DNA of 64,000 bases from Chromatiaceae bacterium (GCA_024235175.1 JACKMX010000004.1:558001-622000); one strand, 5' to 3'. Positions 9,345-19,041 are shown, counted from the first letter of the stretch. The notes: a model not told the origin generated them from the letters alone. Program-made: numbers and translations.

Positions 9345-9716
9345 CTCGTACCTCCGTCAGCTTTGGTCAATTCGATATAGCTGGCTGCACTTTTGATGCC
9401 ATTGATATTAAAACAATATAAATCAATGACTTAATATTTTCATACCGGTGCCTGCAAGCACAAATTTGCACTAAAAGTGTGCGCTCCGTGCCACCACTGG
9501 TGCAGTAATCGTTATGTTTTGTTGTTGGCACAGCCCATTCTATTAGAGTATTTGCATATTCGCAGGTATAATGCAGCCACTTTTGGCAGATGTGCCGTCG
9601 CACGCGGATTCAACGAGTTTAGTCAACAGCTGGATATGATCGTGTTTTTTCATACGGGGGATCCCCTCCCCAACAGGAAACGGAGATTCCGGACGGACGC
9701 GAATTAGAGAGATGGT
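9345..9716. other. Divergent intergenic region upstream of SulP gene
   Basis: 372 bp between the ATP-grasp and SulP genes, which point away from each other. It is AT-richer than the genes around it. Besides the candidate promoter described separately, I see an AT-rich block around 9400-9450 that could serve the minus-strand operon. A 15-bp stretch GGTGCAGTAATCGTT at 9499-9513 recurs inside the SulP coding region at 9807-9821. No structured RNA was recognised. Confidence 0.4.
9544..9572 (+). promoter_or_regulatory. Possible sigma-70 type promoter for SulP gene
   Basis: A perfect TATAAT box at 9567-9572 lies about 145 bp before the SulP start. The matching -35 position (9544-9549, TAGAGT) is poor, so the site would need an activator or be weak. 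No other close -10 match is seen between it and the gene. Confidence 0.3.
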
Positions 9717-11447
9717 ATGGATCTAATTGCTGTATTTCCGTTTTTAAGATGGTTTAAACTGGTTACCAAACAATCGCTGAAGGCTGATTTTATAGCAGGC
9801 TTAACCGGTGCAGTAATCGTTCTTCCCCAAGGTGTCGCCTTTGCCACAATTGCCGGTCTGCCGCCTGAATACGGTCTCTATACCGCAATGATCACGCCTA
9901 TTGTGGCGGCGCTGTTCGGATCGTCACTGCACCTCATCTCCGGCCCCACCACCGCCATATCCATCGTGATATTCTCATCCATCAGCCATCATGCCGATCC
10001 GGGGACACCGGAATTCATCTCATTGGCGCTGACCATCACTTTCCTGGCTGGCGTCTATCAGTTGGTGTTTGGGTTGGCCCGTCTGGGAAAACTGGTCAAT
10101 TTTGTCTCCCATACCGTTGTGATAGGCTTCACGGCCGGCGCCGCCATTCTGATCGCCACCAGTCAGATGAAAAATGTGCTGGGTCTTGCGCTTCCGAAAG
10201 GCGATACGTTTTTTCATACTTGGGTTGTTATCTGGCACCAGTTTTCCGAAACTAATTTATACGTGCTCACCATCGCCTTGTGTACATTGCTAACTGCGCT
10301 GGTGCTGAAAAAAAAGTTCCCAAATTTGCCGGATCTATTGATCGGCATGGTAGTCGGCAGCATTTTAGCCTACTGGATGGCCCTGTCCGGGCACCCGGTT
10401 CCCCTTGTTGGTGAAATTCCGGCACACCTGCCTCCGCCTTCAATCCCGGATTTTTCATATGCATCAATCAAAATGCTTGCACCGGAAGCTTTTGCTGTTG
10501 CTTTGCTGGGTCTTATCGAAGCTGTATCCATCAGCCGTTCTATTTCAAACAAATCCAATCAGCGAATCGATGCCAACCAGGAGTTTATCGGTCAGGGGTT
10601 ATCCAATATTGCGGGCAGTTTCTTCTCCAGCTATGCAGGATCGGGATCTTTCACCCGCTCCGGCGTCAACTACGCTGCCGGGGCGAAAACACCTCTGTCG
10701 GCAATATTTGCCGCTTTCATCCTGATGGTGATTATTTTATCCATCGCTCCGCTGACGGCTTATCTTCCAGTGGCTGCTATGGGGGGCGTGATTCTGATTG
10801 TCGCCTATAAGCTGATCGATTTTCACCGCATCAGGGAGATAATAAAAAACAGTAAATCCGAAAGCGCAATATTTCTGACAACCTTCCTGGCTACTCTTCT
10901 GCTCGAGCTTGAGTTCGCAATATATCTGGGCGTTTTACTCTCTCTGGTTGTCTTTCTGGCACGTACCGCAACACCTGAGATCGTTACTCTGTCGATTGAC
11001 AGAGATACCGGTAGTGAGAAAAGAAAACTCGTTAATATTAGCAATAAGCCGGTAAATCAATGCCCCCAGCTAAAAATCATCCGCATCGATATGTCGGTTT
11101 ATTTCGGCTCGCTTGATTATATACAGAACCGAATTGACCAGATCACAGAAAAAGAGAGAATCGTTCATATTTTGATCGTCGCAACAGGCATTAACCTGAT
11201 AGATTTAAGTGGCGAAGAGATGCTTTTGACCTCGGCCAATCGGTTAAAACAACTGGGTGGCGGCCTCTATTTTTCCGAGCTGAAGGAAAGAGTGTATGAG
11301 GCGATAAGCAGGCATGGCTTTGTTAAAAAAGTGGGAAATCAGTATTTTTTCGACCGGAAGAAGGAGGCCATCGCAAGCATTTATAGGCGCCTGAATCAGG
11401 ATTTATGCGACAAATGTGAAGTTCACATTTTCAATGAGTGCGAATGA
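9717..11447 (+). CDS. SulP family inorganic anion transporter with STAS domain
   Basis: 576 residues. It opens with a cytoplasmic segment, then ADFIAGLTGAVIVLPQGVAFATIAGLPPEYGLYTAMI, the defining SulP signature. About ten to twelve hydrophobic helices follow to residue ~430. The C-terminal 130 residues form a STAS domain (KIIRIDMSVYFGSLDYIQNRI... IVATGINLIDLSGEEML). The STAS Ser/Thr position reads LIDLSGEE. Family members import sulfate, bicarbonate or other anions at the cytoplasmic membrane. The substrate cannot be assigned, and no carbonic anhydrase is fused or adjacent. The start is preceded by GAGAG. Confidence 0.9.
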   Translation: MDLIAVFPFLRWFKLVTKQSLKADFIAGLTGAVIVLPQGVAFATIAGLPPEYGLYTAMITPIVAALFGSSLHLISGPTTAISIVIFSSISHHADPGTPEFISLALTITFLAGVYQLVFGLARLGKLVNFVSHTVVIGFTAGAAILIATSQMKNVLGLALPKGDTFFHTWVVIWHQFSETNLYVLTIALCTLLTALVLKKKFPNLPDLLIGMVVGSILAYWMALSGHPVPLVGEIPAHLPPPSIPDFSYASIKMLAPEAFAVALLGLIEAVSISRSISNKSNQRIDANQEFIGQGLSNIAGSFFSSYAGSGSFTRSGVNYAAGAKTPLSAIFAAFILMVIILSIAPLTAYLPVAAMGGVILIVAYKLIDFHRIREIIKNSKSESAIFLTTFLATLLLELEFAIYLGVLLSLVVFLARTATPEIVTLSIDRDTGSEKRKLVNISNKPVNQCPQLKIIRIDMSVYFGSLDYIQNRIDQITEKERIVHILIVATGINLIDLSGEEMLLTSANRLKQLGGGLYFSELKERVYEAISRHGFVKKVGNQYFFDRKKEAIASIYRRLNQDLCDKCEVHIFNECE

Positions 11448-11467
11448 AGCTGACCCAGTCTCAGCCT

Positions 11468-12418
11468 CTACTGAACCTCCTGCTGCTGCACACTCTTCGG
11501 AAAATAGGTTTCCGCCAGTGTACTGTGTAAACTGGTGATATTGAGCTGCAGATCGTCGATATAACCGTGCAGGGCTGCCTGATCAAGGGTTTCCACATTT
11601 CTGCGCTCGACCTTGCGCACCAGCGTGCGTACCCTCTTCAATGGCTGCTCGTTGTTCTTCAGTTCTTCCAAGCACCCTTCAATCATGTTCAGACAATGGC
11701 GGACCGCCCGTGGAAACTGTTTGTCCTTAAACAGAAACCTGAGCACCGCATCGCGCCTCACCCGGGTCTGCATATGTCGCCGATACATCTGATAGGCTGA
11801 AAGAGAACGCAGCACACTGACCCACTGAATGGTATCGAATGGGCGCAGATCGGAAACATCGTCCGGCAGCAGATCATCGGAGCGGACATCGATAATGCGG
11901 GTGGTCATATCCGCCCGCTCCAGATTACGGCCAATGCGTATAAAATCGTAAGCCTCGTCACGGCTCTGAACGCTGGCGAGCATGCCGATGAACAACTCCG
12001 AGCCATAAATGATACGCTTCAGAAACGCAAACCGGCCACGTTTGGTAAGCCCTGTATTTATGTTTTCCCGGGCGTACAGATAAAGTTCAGTGAGCTCCTC
12101 CCAAATTTCCCGGGGCATAATATCGCGCACGGTACGACAATTCTCCCTGGCATAATGGAGTGAGCTGAGAATCGAACCGGCATTGTTAAGGTCGGCGATC
12201 AGAAACATCAGGACACGACGCTCGTCTGTCTCTTTGAACCGACTGTCGAAGTCACCACGCACTCCCATAATATCCACCAACGGTGCCCAGCCCGGTGCTA
12301 TACCGCCGGGAAGATCCAGTAACAGATTGGAATTGACGCTGATCAGACGCGCTGTGTTTTCGGCACGTTCCACATAGCGTGACATCCAGTAAAGATTTTC
12401 CGCCACTCTGGAAAGCAT
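11468..12418 (-). CDS. Alpha-E domain protein (DUF403), Anbu-locus component
   Basis: 316 residues from the ATG at 12418. I chose this start over one seven codons upstream because it gives the family N-terminus MLSRVAENLYWMSRYVERAENTARL, and because it lies one base after the stop of the upstream ATP-grasp gene with GGGAG in front, indicating translational coupling. The protein is nearly all alpha-helical with the conserved ERAENTARL and RNLERADMTTRI motifs. Family function is unproven, but it co-occurs with a circularly permuted ATP-grasp, a transglutaminase and Anbu. It is the last gene of the three-gene minus-strand run. Confidence 0.9.
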   Translation of the reverse strand: MLSRVAENLYWMSRYVERAENTARLISVNSNLLLDLPGGIAPGWAPLVDIMGVRGDFDSRFKETDERRVLMFLIADLNNAGSILSSLHYARENCRTVRDIMPREIWEELTELYLYARENINTGLTKRGRFAFLKRIIYGSELFIGMLASVQSRDEAYDFIRIGRNLERADMTTRIIDVRSDDLLPDDVSDLRPFDTIQWVSVLRSLSAYQMYRRHMQTRVRRDAVLRFLFKDKQFPRAVRHCLNMIEGCLEELKNNEQPLKRVRTLVRKVERRNVETLDQAALHGYIDDLQLNITSLHSTLAETYFPKSVQQQEVQ

Positions 12419-12419
12419 C

Positions 12420-13868
12420 TCATTGCACTCCCGTGTCAACTATCCAAGTATCCTTGCTGCCACCACCCTGGGACGAATTTACCACCAGAGATCCCTTGCG
12501 CAACGCCACTCTGGTAAGCCCGCCGGCAGTCACCTGGATCGAGGAACCACTCAAGATAAACGGCCGTAGATCAACGTGCCGGGCCTCCAGATTTCGCCCC
12601 ACCACGGTCGGTACAGTGGAGATTCCCACCATCGGTTGCGCGATATAGTTGCGCGGGTCCTGCTCGATCAATTTGGCGAAGGTCTCCCGCTCCGCCTTGG
12701 TGGCGCTGGGTCCCATCAGCATGCCGTAGCCGCCGGACTCGTTGGCCGGCTTGACCACCAGCTCATGCAGATGTTCGAGCACATAACGCCGCTCCTCCTC
12801 GAACATGCAACGATAGGTTTGTACGTTGGGAATAAGCGCTTCCTGGTCAAGGTAATAACGAATTATTTCCGGTACAAAAGCGTAGACCACCTTGTCGTCC
12901 GCCACACCCGCACCCGGCGCATTGGCCAATGCCACATTACCCGCCTTCCAGGCTCGCATCAATCCGGGCACACCGAGAATCGACTCCTTGTTGAACACCT
13001 CAGGATCCATGAATTCATCATCGATCCGCCGGTAGATCACATCCACCCGCCGCGGACCGGCTATGGTGTGCATATAAACGAAATCCTTCTTGTCGACGAA
13101 CAGATCCCGCCCTTCCACCAGCTCGCACCCCATCTGCTGCGCCAGATAGGCGTGTTCGAAATAGGCCGAGTTATAGATACCGGGAGTAAGAACGGCGACT
13201 TCCGGGCTGGATTTCCGCTTCGGAGCCAGATCGCAGAGCGTATCGAACAGCTGCGAAGGATAACCATCCACCGGCAACGGCGAATATTCGTTGAAAAGTT
13301 CGGGGAATACCCGCTTGGTGATCAAGCGGTTCTCCAGCATATAGGAGACGCCCGAAGGTACCCGTAGATTATCTTCCAGCACATAGATCGTGCCGTCACT
13401 GTCACGCACCAGGTCGGAACCGCAGATATGCGCCCAGATACCCAACGGGGGATCAATACCGACACACTGCGGACGGAAGTTTTTCGATTTCGCCAACACT
13501 TCCCGCGGAAATACACCGTCGGTGATGATCTTCTGGCCGTGGTAGAGATCATCGATGAAGAGATTAAGCGCTTGCACCCGCTGCTTCAATCCGGCCTCGA
13601 CGACATCCCACTCGCTCTTGGGAATGATGCGTGGAACGATATCGAACGGCCAGGCGCGGTCGATGGCGGTACCCTCCGTGTAGACGGTGAAGGTAATGCC
13701 CATCTCCTTGATGGCCATATCCGCCGCACTTTGGCGCGTCTCCAGCTCCTCGTCGTCGAATTCGCGCAGAGTACGCAGCAGCGGAATCGCATGATTGCGT
13801 GCGCGGTTGGCGCGTGACATCACTTCGTCATAGGTCGGTATCTCATAGGTTTTGAATTCTATAGGCAT
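12420..13868 (-). CDS. Circularly permuted type 2 ATP-grasp protein
   Basis: 482 residues, standard length for this family (formerly DUF404/DUF407). Features include VQALNLFIDDLYHGQKIITDGVFP, the GIDPPLGIWAHICGSDLVRDSDGTIYVLEDNLRVPSGVSYMLENR block and RRVDVIYRRIDDEFMDP. The C-terminal LVVKPANESGGYGMLMG holds the ATP-contacting Lys and Gly-rich loop, in permuted order. Such proteins are predicted to ligate an amine to a carboxylate, perhaps as a peptide tag or small peptide linked to the adjacent transglutaminase-like and Anbu proteins. It sits 39 bp downstream of the transglutaminase gene and is coupled to the alpha-E gene. Confidence 0.9.
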   Translation of the reverse strand: MPIEFKTYEIPTYDEVMSRANRARNHAIPLLRTLREFDDEELETRQSAADMAIKEMGITFTVYTEGTAIDRAWPFDIVPRIIPKSEWDVVEAGLKQRVQALNLFIDDLYHGQKIITDGVFPREVLAKSKNFRPQCVGIDPPLGIWAHICGSDLVRDSDGTIYVLEDNLRVPSGVSYMLENRLITKRVFPELFNEYSPLPVDGYPSQLFDTLCDLAPKRKSSPEVAVLTPGIYNSAYFEHAYLAQQMGCELVEGRDLFVDKKDFVYMHTIAGPRRVDVIYRRIDDEFMDPEVFNKESILGVPGLMRAWKAGNVALANAPGAGVADDKVVYAFVPEIIRYYLDQEALIPNVQTYRCMFEEERRYVLEHLHELVVKPANESGGYGMLMGPSATKAERETFAKLIEQDPRNYIAQPMVGISTVPTVVGRNLEARHVDLRPFILSGSSIQVTAGGLTRVALRKGSLVVNSSQGGGSKDTWIVDTGVQ

Positions 13869-13907
13869 ATCCTTATCTTCCTTTCAGACTCTGGGGAGTT
13901 CCGGCAC

Positions 13908-16900
13908 TCATGTGGAGTGGCGCCTGAGATCAAGGGTAAAGGGGTAGTCTCCATTGGGCTCCTCAACCGGGGGATCGACCGAACCTGGTGTGTGTCCATG
14001 CTGCCAGAATCGTGCCAAACGTCTCGATTCCGCCTCATAGGCGTTGACCGGAAATGTCTCCGGGTTGCGCCCGCCGGGATGTTCGACGTGATAGGTACAG
14101 CCGCCCAGCGAGTGTCCGTTCCAGCTGTCTACGATATCGAATACCAGCGGCGCCTGAGCCGCAATTTTCGGATGCAGACCCGACGGCGGCTGCCACGCCT
14201 TGAAACGCACGCCGGCAACGAAATCCCCGCGCTCACCGGTATTGCGCAGCGGCAGACGGCGACCGTTGCAGGTCACCAGGTGGCGCGACCCGGTCATACC
14301 GCGCACTTTTACCTGCAGCCGCTCAACCGATGAGTCTACAAAACGGGCGGTTCCCTGCGCCGTCACCTCCTCCCCCAGCACATGCCAGGGCTCGATGGCA
14401 AAACGCAACTCCAGCTCGATGTCGTCGATGTTGATGGTGCCGTAGCGTGGAAAACGAAACTCAATAAAGGGATCGAACCAGGCTTTATCGAAGGCATAGC
14501 CCCAGCGTTTGAGGTCGTTGCTGACATCGGTCATGTCCCTTTCCACATAGTGCGGCAGCATGAAGCGGTCGTGCAGTTCGGTGCCCCAGCGCACAGGTTT
14601 CTGTTGGTAGGGATGGTCCCAGAAATGCACTATCAGAGAGCGCAGCAACAACATCTGCACCAAACTCATGCGTTCATGTGGCGGCATTTCGAATCCACGG
14701 AACTCCACCAGACCGCGCCGTCCCGATGACGAATCAGGCGAGTAGAGCTTGTCGATGCAGAACTCGGCGCGATGGGTATTGCCGGTGATGTCGACCAGTA
14801 GATTGCGCATGACACGGTCAACCAGCCAGGGCGCCAACGATTCGCCTGCGGGCAGTTGCTGCAGCGCAATCTCCAGCTCGTACAGGCTCTCGTCCCGTGC
14901 CTCGTCCACCCGCGGCGCCTGCGAGGTTGGACCGATAAACAGACCGGAGAAGAGATAGGAAAGGCTGGGATGGTTCTGCCAGTAGCGCACCAGGCTTCCC
15001 AGCAGATGTGGACGGCGCAACACCGGGCTGTCCACTGGACTGTTCGCACCCAGGGTTACATGGTTGCCGCCGCCGGTGCCGGTGTGACGACCATCCAGCA
15101 TGAACTTCTCGGTGCCAAGCCGCGCCAGCCGCGCCTCTTCGTAGAGTTCGCCGGTGAGACGGGTCAGCCCCTCCCAGCTCCTCTCCGGCTGTACATTGAC
15201 CTCAATGACACCGGGATCAGGCGTCACCGAGAAGCGGCGCAGCCGCTCATCCTCAGGCGCCTGATAGCCCTCCAGCACCACCTCCTGAGAAAGATCTGCA
15301 GCGGTTGCCTCGATGGCGCTGACCAGCTCCAGCCAGTGGCTCAAATGGGTCAACGGAGGCAGAAACAGGTACAGCACGCCGTCGCGCGGCTCGGCGCACA
15401 GCGCAGTCCGCACAAAGAACTGCTGTTCCCCCGTATGAGCGTCCGCCGGCTCCTGCTGATGAATCCCGAAATGCTCGGGCGCCGGCCCTACAAACTCCAC
15501 ATAACGGGCGCGCACCTCGCCGAACTCTCCCGGAATCGCGTCGCCGGGGGCAAAAGGATCGCGCGGGTTGAGTGACTGGCGTTCAGCTTCGGGCTCCCAC
15601 AGCAGTGAGTCCAGCGGCAGGCGCAGCCCCATGGGCGAGTCTCCCGGCAGCAGAAACATGTGCCCGCGGCGGAACTTCCAGGCATTGGAAACCCAGCGCT
15701 CTTTGACCTGATCCCAGCCCAGCGGCAGGGTGTAGCCGACGATCCTGTCCAACCCCTGTTCGAAGATGCGGCGCAACCGGTCCCGCTCAAGCTTCTCCTT
15801 GAGCTTGCTGTCGAGTACGTCCACATTGTCCGGCAGCACTCCCTCTTTCCACAGATAGTACCAACCGTCCTCGTAACCGGCCTGCGCATGGCAGGCGGAG
15901 ATGCCCAGACGCCGGGCGAGCCTGTCGATAAACCTCTTCGCGCTGCCTTCGTTGGCGCTGCCTGGCTGGGATGGATCTGCAAGCAGTGCCGGATTGTGCC
16001 AAACCGGTCTGCCGTCCTCTCTCCAGTAACAGTTCAGCGCCCAGCGGGGCAAAGGCTCACCCGGGTACCATTTGCCCTGGGAGTGGTGCATCACTCCGCC
16101 TGCCGCCCAGCGTTGCCAGAGTCGGCGCAGAAGCACCTCGGCGCGTGCGCGTTTGTTCTCGCCCAGTGCCGCGGTGTTCCATTCGGCGCCGTCCATGTCA
16201 TCGATTGAGACAAAGGTCGGCTCGCCACCCATGGTCAGCCGGACATCCCCCTGCTGCAGCAGTTCATCCACCCGCGCCCCCAGCGCCATAATCTGCTCCC
16301 ACTGGGCATCGCTGTAGGGCTTGGTCACCCGTGGGTCTTCATGTATCCGCTGCACCCTGTTCTCGAATTCGAAACGGACTTCTGTCTTCTCCCCGAGATA
16401 GGCGCCGGTGATCGGCGCCGCGGAGACCGGATCCGGGGTGCATGCCAACGGAATATGGCCTTCGCCGGCAAACAGTCCGGAAGTGGGGTCCAGCCCGATC
16501 CAGCCGGCGCCGGGCACATACACTTCACACCAGGCATGCAGATCGGTGAAGTCATGCTCCGGACCCGAGGGACCATCCAGGGACTTCATATCGGGTGCCA
16601 GCTGCACCAGATAGCCAGATACAAAACGCGCCGCCAGACCAAGATGCCTGAGTATCTGTACCAGCAGCCAGGCCGAGTCGCGGCAGGAGCCTCTGGCCAG
16701 TTTCAGCGTCTCTTTGCAGCTCTGCACCCCTGGCTCCATACGGATGACATAGCCGATATCCAGCGACAGCCGCTGGTTCAACTCCACCAGCAGATCGATG
16801 ATCCGCCGCTTGTCACGTGGCACCGCTTTAACCCAGGTACGCAGCCGCTTCCCCCGCTCCTTGATCTCCAGATAGGGGGATAAATCCTTCTTCAGATGCG

Positions 16901-17222
16901 CTTCATATTCGAATGGCCAGTGTTCGGCGTACTCCTCGACGAAAAAATCGAACGGATTGATGGTAACCATCTCCACCACCAGGTCGACCTCGACGCTGAG
17001 GCGGCGTGTCTTTTCGCGGAAGGTGAAGCTGGCCACATGGTTGCCGAATGGATCCTGCTGCCAGTGTATGAAATGCTCTTTGGGTTCCACCTTGAGCGAA
17101 TAGCGGTGTACCGGCGTGCGCGTATGCGGGGCCGGGCGCAGCCGTATCAGGTGCGGGGTGAGCTGAATGAGCTGATCGTAAAGATATTCGGTTTTATGGT
17201 GCAGCGCGACGCGGATCGACAT
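13908..17222 (-). CDS. Giant transglutaminase-like protein with DUF2126
   Basis: 1104 residues. The N-terminal ~290 residues are a bacterial transglutaminase-like domain: LHHKTEYLYDQLIQLTPHLIRLRP, then the catalytic region LARGSCRDSAWLLVQILRHLGLAARFVSGYL (Cys), TDLHAWCEVYVPGAGWIGLDPT (His and Asp). The remainder is DUF2126, with RLTMGGEPTFVSIDD and HTGTGGGNHVTLGANSPVDSP as landmarks. No signal peptide is present, so it is cytoplasmic. The long fused form is the usual one in Anbu loci. It is the first gene of the run. Its start at 17222 lies about 130 bp from the divergent Anbu start, so the two transcription units share a promoter region. Confidence 0.92.
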   Translation of the reverse strand: MSIRVALHHKTEYLYDQLIQLTPHLIRLRPAPHTRTPVHRYSLKVEPKEHFIHWQQDPFGNHVASFTFREKTRRLSVEVDLVVEMVTINPFDFFVEEYAEHWPFEYEAHLKKDLSPYLEIKERGKRLRTWVKAVPRDKRRIIDLLVELNQRLSLDIGYVIRMEPGVQSCKETLKLARGSCRDSAWLLVQILRHLGLAARFVSGYLVQLAPDMKSLDGPSGPEHDFTDLHAWCEVYVPGAGWIGLDPTSGLFAGEGHIPLACTPDPVSAAPITGAYLGEKTEVRFEFENRVQRIHEDPRVTKPYSDAQWEQIMALGARVDELLQQGDVRLTMGGEPTFVSIDDMDGAEWNTAALGENKRARAEVLLRRLWQRWAAGGVMHHSQGKWYPGEPLPRWALNCYWREDGRPVWHNPALLADPSQPGSANEGSAKRFIDRLARRLGISACHAQAGYEDGWYYLWKEGVLPDNVDVLDSKLKEKLERDRLRRIFEQGLDRIVGYTLPLGWDQVKERWVSNAWKFRRGHMFLLPGDSPMGLRLPLDSLLWEPEAERQSLNPRDPFAPGDAIPGEFGEVRARYVEFVGPAPEHFGIHQQEPADAHTGEQQFFVRTALCAEPRDGVLYLFLPPLTHLSHWLELVSAIEATAADLSQEVVLEGYQAPEDERLRRFSVTPDPGVIEVNVQPERSWEGLTRLTGELYEEARLARLGTEKFMLDGRHTGTGGGNHVTLGANSPVDSPVLRRPHLLGSLVRYWQNHPSLSYLFSGLFIGPTSQAPRVDEARDESLYELEIALQQLPAGESLAPWLVDRVMRNLLVDITGNTHRAEFCIDKLYSPDSSSGRRGLVEFRGFEMPPHERMSLVQMLLLRSLIVHFWDHPYQQKPVRWGTELHDRFMLPHYVERDMTDVSNDLKRWGYAFDKAWFDPFIEFRFPRYGTINIDDIELELRFAIEPWHVLGEEVTAQGTARFVDSSVERLQVKVRGMTGSRHLVTCNGRRLPLRNTGERGDFVAGVRFKAWQPPSGLHPKIAAQAPLVFDIVDSWNGHSLGGCTYHVEHPGGRNPETFPVNAYEAESRRLARFWQHGHTPGSVDPPVEEPNGDYPFTLDLRRHST

Positions 17223-17353
17223 GTAACTTCCCGGGTGGAGATTGAATTGTTTACTTGGCGCATTATAGCAATATCGATACCAAAATAGTGGCTTCCCATA
17301 GCGGCCGGTTGGGGAGATACTTATCTTCCAAACAACTTTTGCAGGATAGATTC

Positions 17354-18184
17354 ATGACCTATTGCCTGGGACTCTGCCTTGAGGAAGGCTTGGTTTTTGC
17401 TTCCGACTCCCGCACCAATGCGGGGGTGGACTATGTCACCACCTATAGCAAGATGCACGTTTTTCAGCCGGCGCCGGACCGACTGTTCGTAATTCTTTCT
17501 GCGGGCAACCTGGCGACCACTCAGGAGGTGATGAACCATATCCAGCGGGATATAGACTATCCCGTGGGCGGGACCAATCTGGCCAATGCCCGTTATCTGT
17601 TCGAGGCAGCCGAATATGTCGGCCGGGTCAGCGTGCAGGTCCAGCAGGAACACATCTCCACGCTGGCGCCATCCGGTGTGAGCGGTGAAACCACACTGCT
17701 GATCGGCGGCCAGATTTCGGGTCATCCGCATGCACTGATGCTGATCTATCCGCAGGGCAACTACATCACCGCTTCGCCGGAGACACCCTATCTGCAGATC
17801 GGCGAGAGCAAATACGGCAAGCCGGCGCTCGACCGGATCGTCAGCCCGCATCTCTCGCTTGAGGACGGAGCAAAGCTGAGCCTGGTTTCGCTGGAGGCAA
17901 CCGCCCGCTCCAATATCACGGTCGGTCCGCCATTCGAAATCGGCATCTATCAGAAGGAGAGTCTTAGCATCGGGCAGCGCTGCAAATTCGAACAGGACAA
18001 CCCCTATTTAACACAGGTCAGCAAGGCCTGGAACGAAGGAATCCGCAACGCTTTTCAGGCACTGCCGGGGTTGACTTGGGAGCAGCACGGCGACAACGCC
18101 CAGCGTCCCTTCGCGTCTGCCCCAAACCAGCAGCAGGAGGTCCATCAACAGCCGGTACAGCAGCAGCACCAACTGATGGGTTGA
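17354..18184 (+). CDS. Anbu proteasome-like peptidase (ancestral beta-subunit)
   Basis: 276 residues from the ATG at 17354. This start gives the N-terminus MTYCLGLCL, in which the threonine after the removed Met is the expected Ntn nucleophile. It is followed by LVFASDSRTNAGVDYV (the Asp/Arg/Ser of the proteasome beta-type active site). Anbu, distantly related to HslV, assembles as a proteasome-like ring or helix. Its substrates are unknown. The C-terminal 30 residues are Gln-rich and probably disordered, an addition to the core. It is divergent from the transglutaminase / ATP-grasp / alpha-E run that normally accompanies it. Confidence 0.92.
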   Translation: MTYCLGLCLEEGLVFASDSRTNAGVDYVTTYSKMHVFQPAPDRLFVILSAGNLATTQEVMNHIQRDIDYPVGGTNLANARYLFEAAEYVGRVSVQVQQEHISTLAPSGVSGETTLLIGGQISGHPHALMLIYPQGNYITASPETPYLQIGESKYGKPALDRIVSPHLSLEDGAKLSLVSLEATARSNITVGPPFEIGIYQKESLSIGQRCKFEQDNPYLTQVSKAWNEGIRNAFQALPGLTWEQHGDNAQRPFASAPNQQQEVHQQPVQQQHQLMG

Positions 18185-18212
18185 AACCCGGCAGTGGTTC
18201 TGTGAACGACGC

Positions 18213-18230
18213 CACCGGTCTTTTCCGGTG
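18213..18230 (+). terminator. Hairpin after the Anbu gene
   Basis: CACCGG and CCGGTG form a 6-bp stem around a TCTTTT loop, 29 bp past the Anbu stop. No T-run follows, so intrinsic termination is only a possibility. Confidence 0.3.
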
Positions 18231-18256
18231 CCTGTTACGGCTGTTCCGGGTTACCG

Positions 18257-18394
18257 CTAAAGCTCAGCCTTTTCCGGCCGGCAGTCAACACGGGACCATG
18301 CCGGATGCGCCTGCATCGGGAAGAACACATGCGTCATGGATGCTGCCCGCGCCCAGACCAGGAAGATGACCACCAGCATCACCGCAAACACCAT
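18257..18394 (-). CDS. Small single-pass membrane ORF, possible gene remnant
   Basis: A 45-residue frame on the minus strand beginning MVFAVMLVVIFLVWARA and ending ...CRPEKAEL. The reading frame stays open about 60 bp further upstream (GKTPTLGHALRESWRHIGKQ) with no ATG and is cut by a TAG near 18457. This gives the look of a membrane protein whose 5' part was lost or frameshifted. It lies directly downstream of the DUF454 gene on the same strand. It resembles nothing I can name. It may be real as a small membrane protein or only a decayed fragment. Confidence 0.3.
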   Translation of the reverse strand: MVFAVMLVVIFLVWARAASMTHVFFPMQAHPAWSRVDCRPEKAEL

Positions 18395-18471
18395 CTGTTT
18401 GCCGATATGCCGCCAGCTCTCACGCAGCGCGTGCCCCAGCGTCGGCGTCTTTCCCTATTGCAGCCGGCCAC

Positions 18472-18876
18472 TCACTGCCGCGCAGACTCGGGTATGCGCC
18501 AGATAAACAGGCATAGCAGCAGCGCCATCGCCACCAGCAGAATACGCACCAACCCGGCCAGCGGCACCAGCAGCAGCGTCACGGCAAAGCTGGCGACCAC
18601 CAGCACAACCGCGCGCCGCTTCACCCGGCGCTCCATCGTCCCCTCAGCCTCCCATTTCAGTATGACCGGACCAAAGTGCGGATTGCCGGTGAGCCAAAGA
18701 TAGAACCGTTGCGAACTGCGCGCAAAGCACCAGGCGGAGAGCAGCAGAAACGGGGTGGTTGGCAGCAGCGGCAGTATTACGCCCAGCGCTGCCAGCCCCA
18801 GCGATAACCAGCCGGCCGTGACCAGTAAACCCTGACGCGCTCGCTCCTTAACAAAGTATCCCGGTCTCTTACTCAT
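18472..18876 (-). CDS. YbaN/DUF454 family inner membrane protein
   Basis: 134 residues from the ATG at 18876, chosen because GGAAGAGAG precedes it and the product then starts MSKRPGYFVKERARQ. The family core is seen in GWLSLGLAALGVILPLLPTTPFLLLSAWCFARSSQRFYLWL, followed by NPHFGPVIL, and two C-terminal hydrophobic segments. DUF454 proteins are small inner membrane proteins of unknown function. The conserved 'PxLPTTPF' stretch is intact. Confidence 0.85.
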   Translation of the reverse strand: MSKRPGYFVKERARQGLLVTAGWLSLGLAALGVILPLLPTTPFLLLSAWCFARSSQRFYLWLTGNPHFGPVILKWEAEGTMERRVKRRAVVLVVASFAVTLLLVPLAGLVRILLVAMALLLCLFIWRIPESARQ

Positions 18877-19041
18877 CTCTCTTCCCGCTGCATGCCACCG
18901 ATCGCCCCCAAAATGTGCACCCCCCATCGGCGCTCTCTCCACTATCTGCCTGGACGCCCCTGATCCGGCGCATGGGGATAAATCATCACGCCCTGCACGT
19001 CATGTTCAGCCGCTGCGACAAATTCAACATCGGTAGAAAAA

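Noticed and set aside
9499..9821. 15-bp direct repeat GGTGCAGTAATCGTT upstream of and inside the SulP gene
   Set aside because: The second copy encodes a conserved part of the transporter. With no further features around them the match is probably chance.
14856..15575. Long plus-strand frame (about 240 codons) inside the giant transglutaminase gene
   Set aside because: Complement of a well-supported 1104-residue gene, with no domain of its own.
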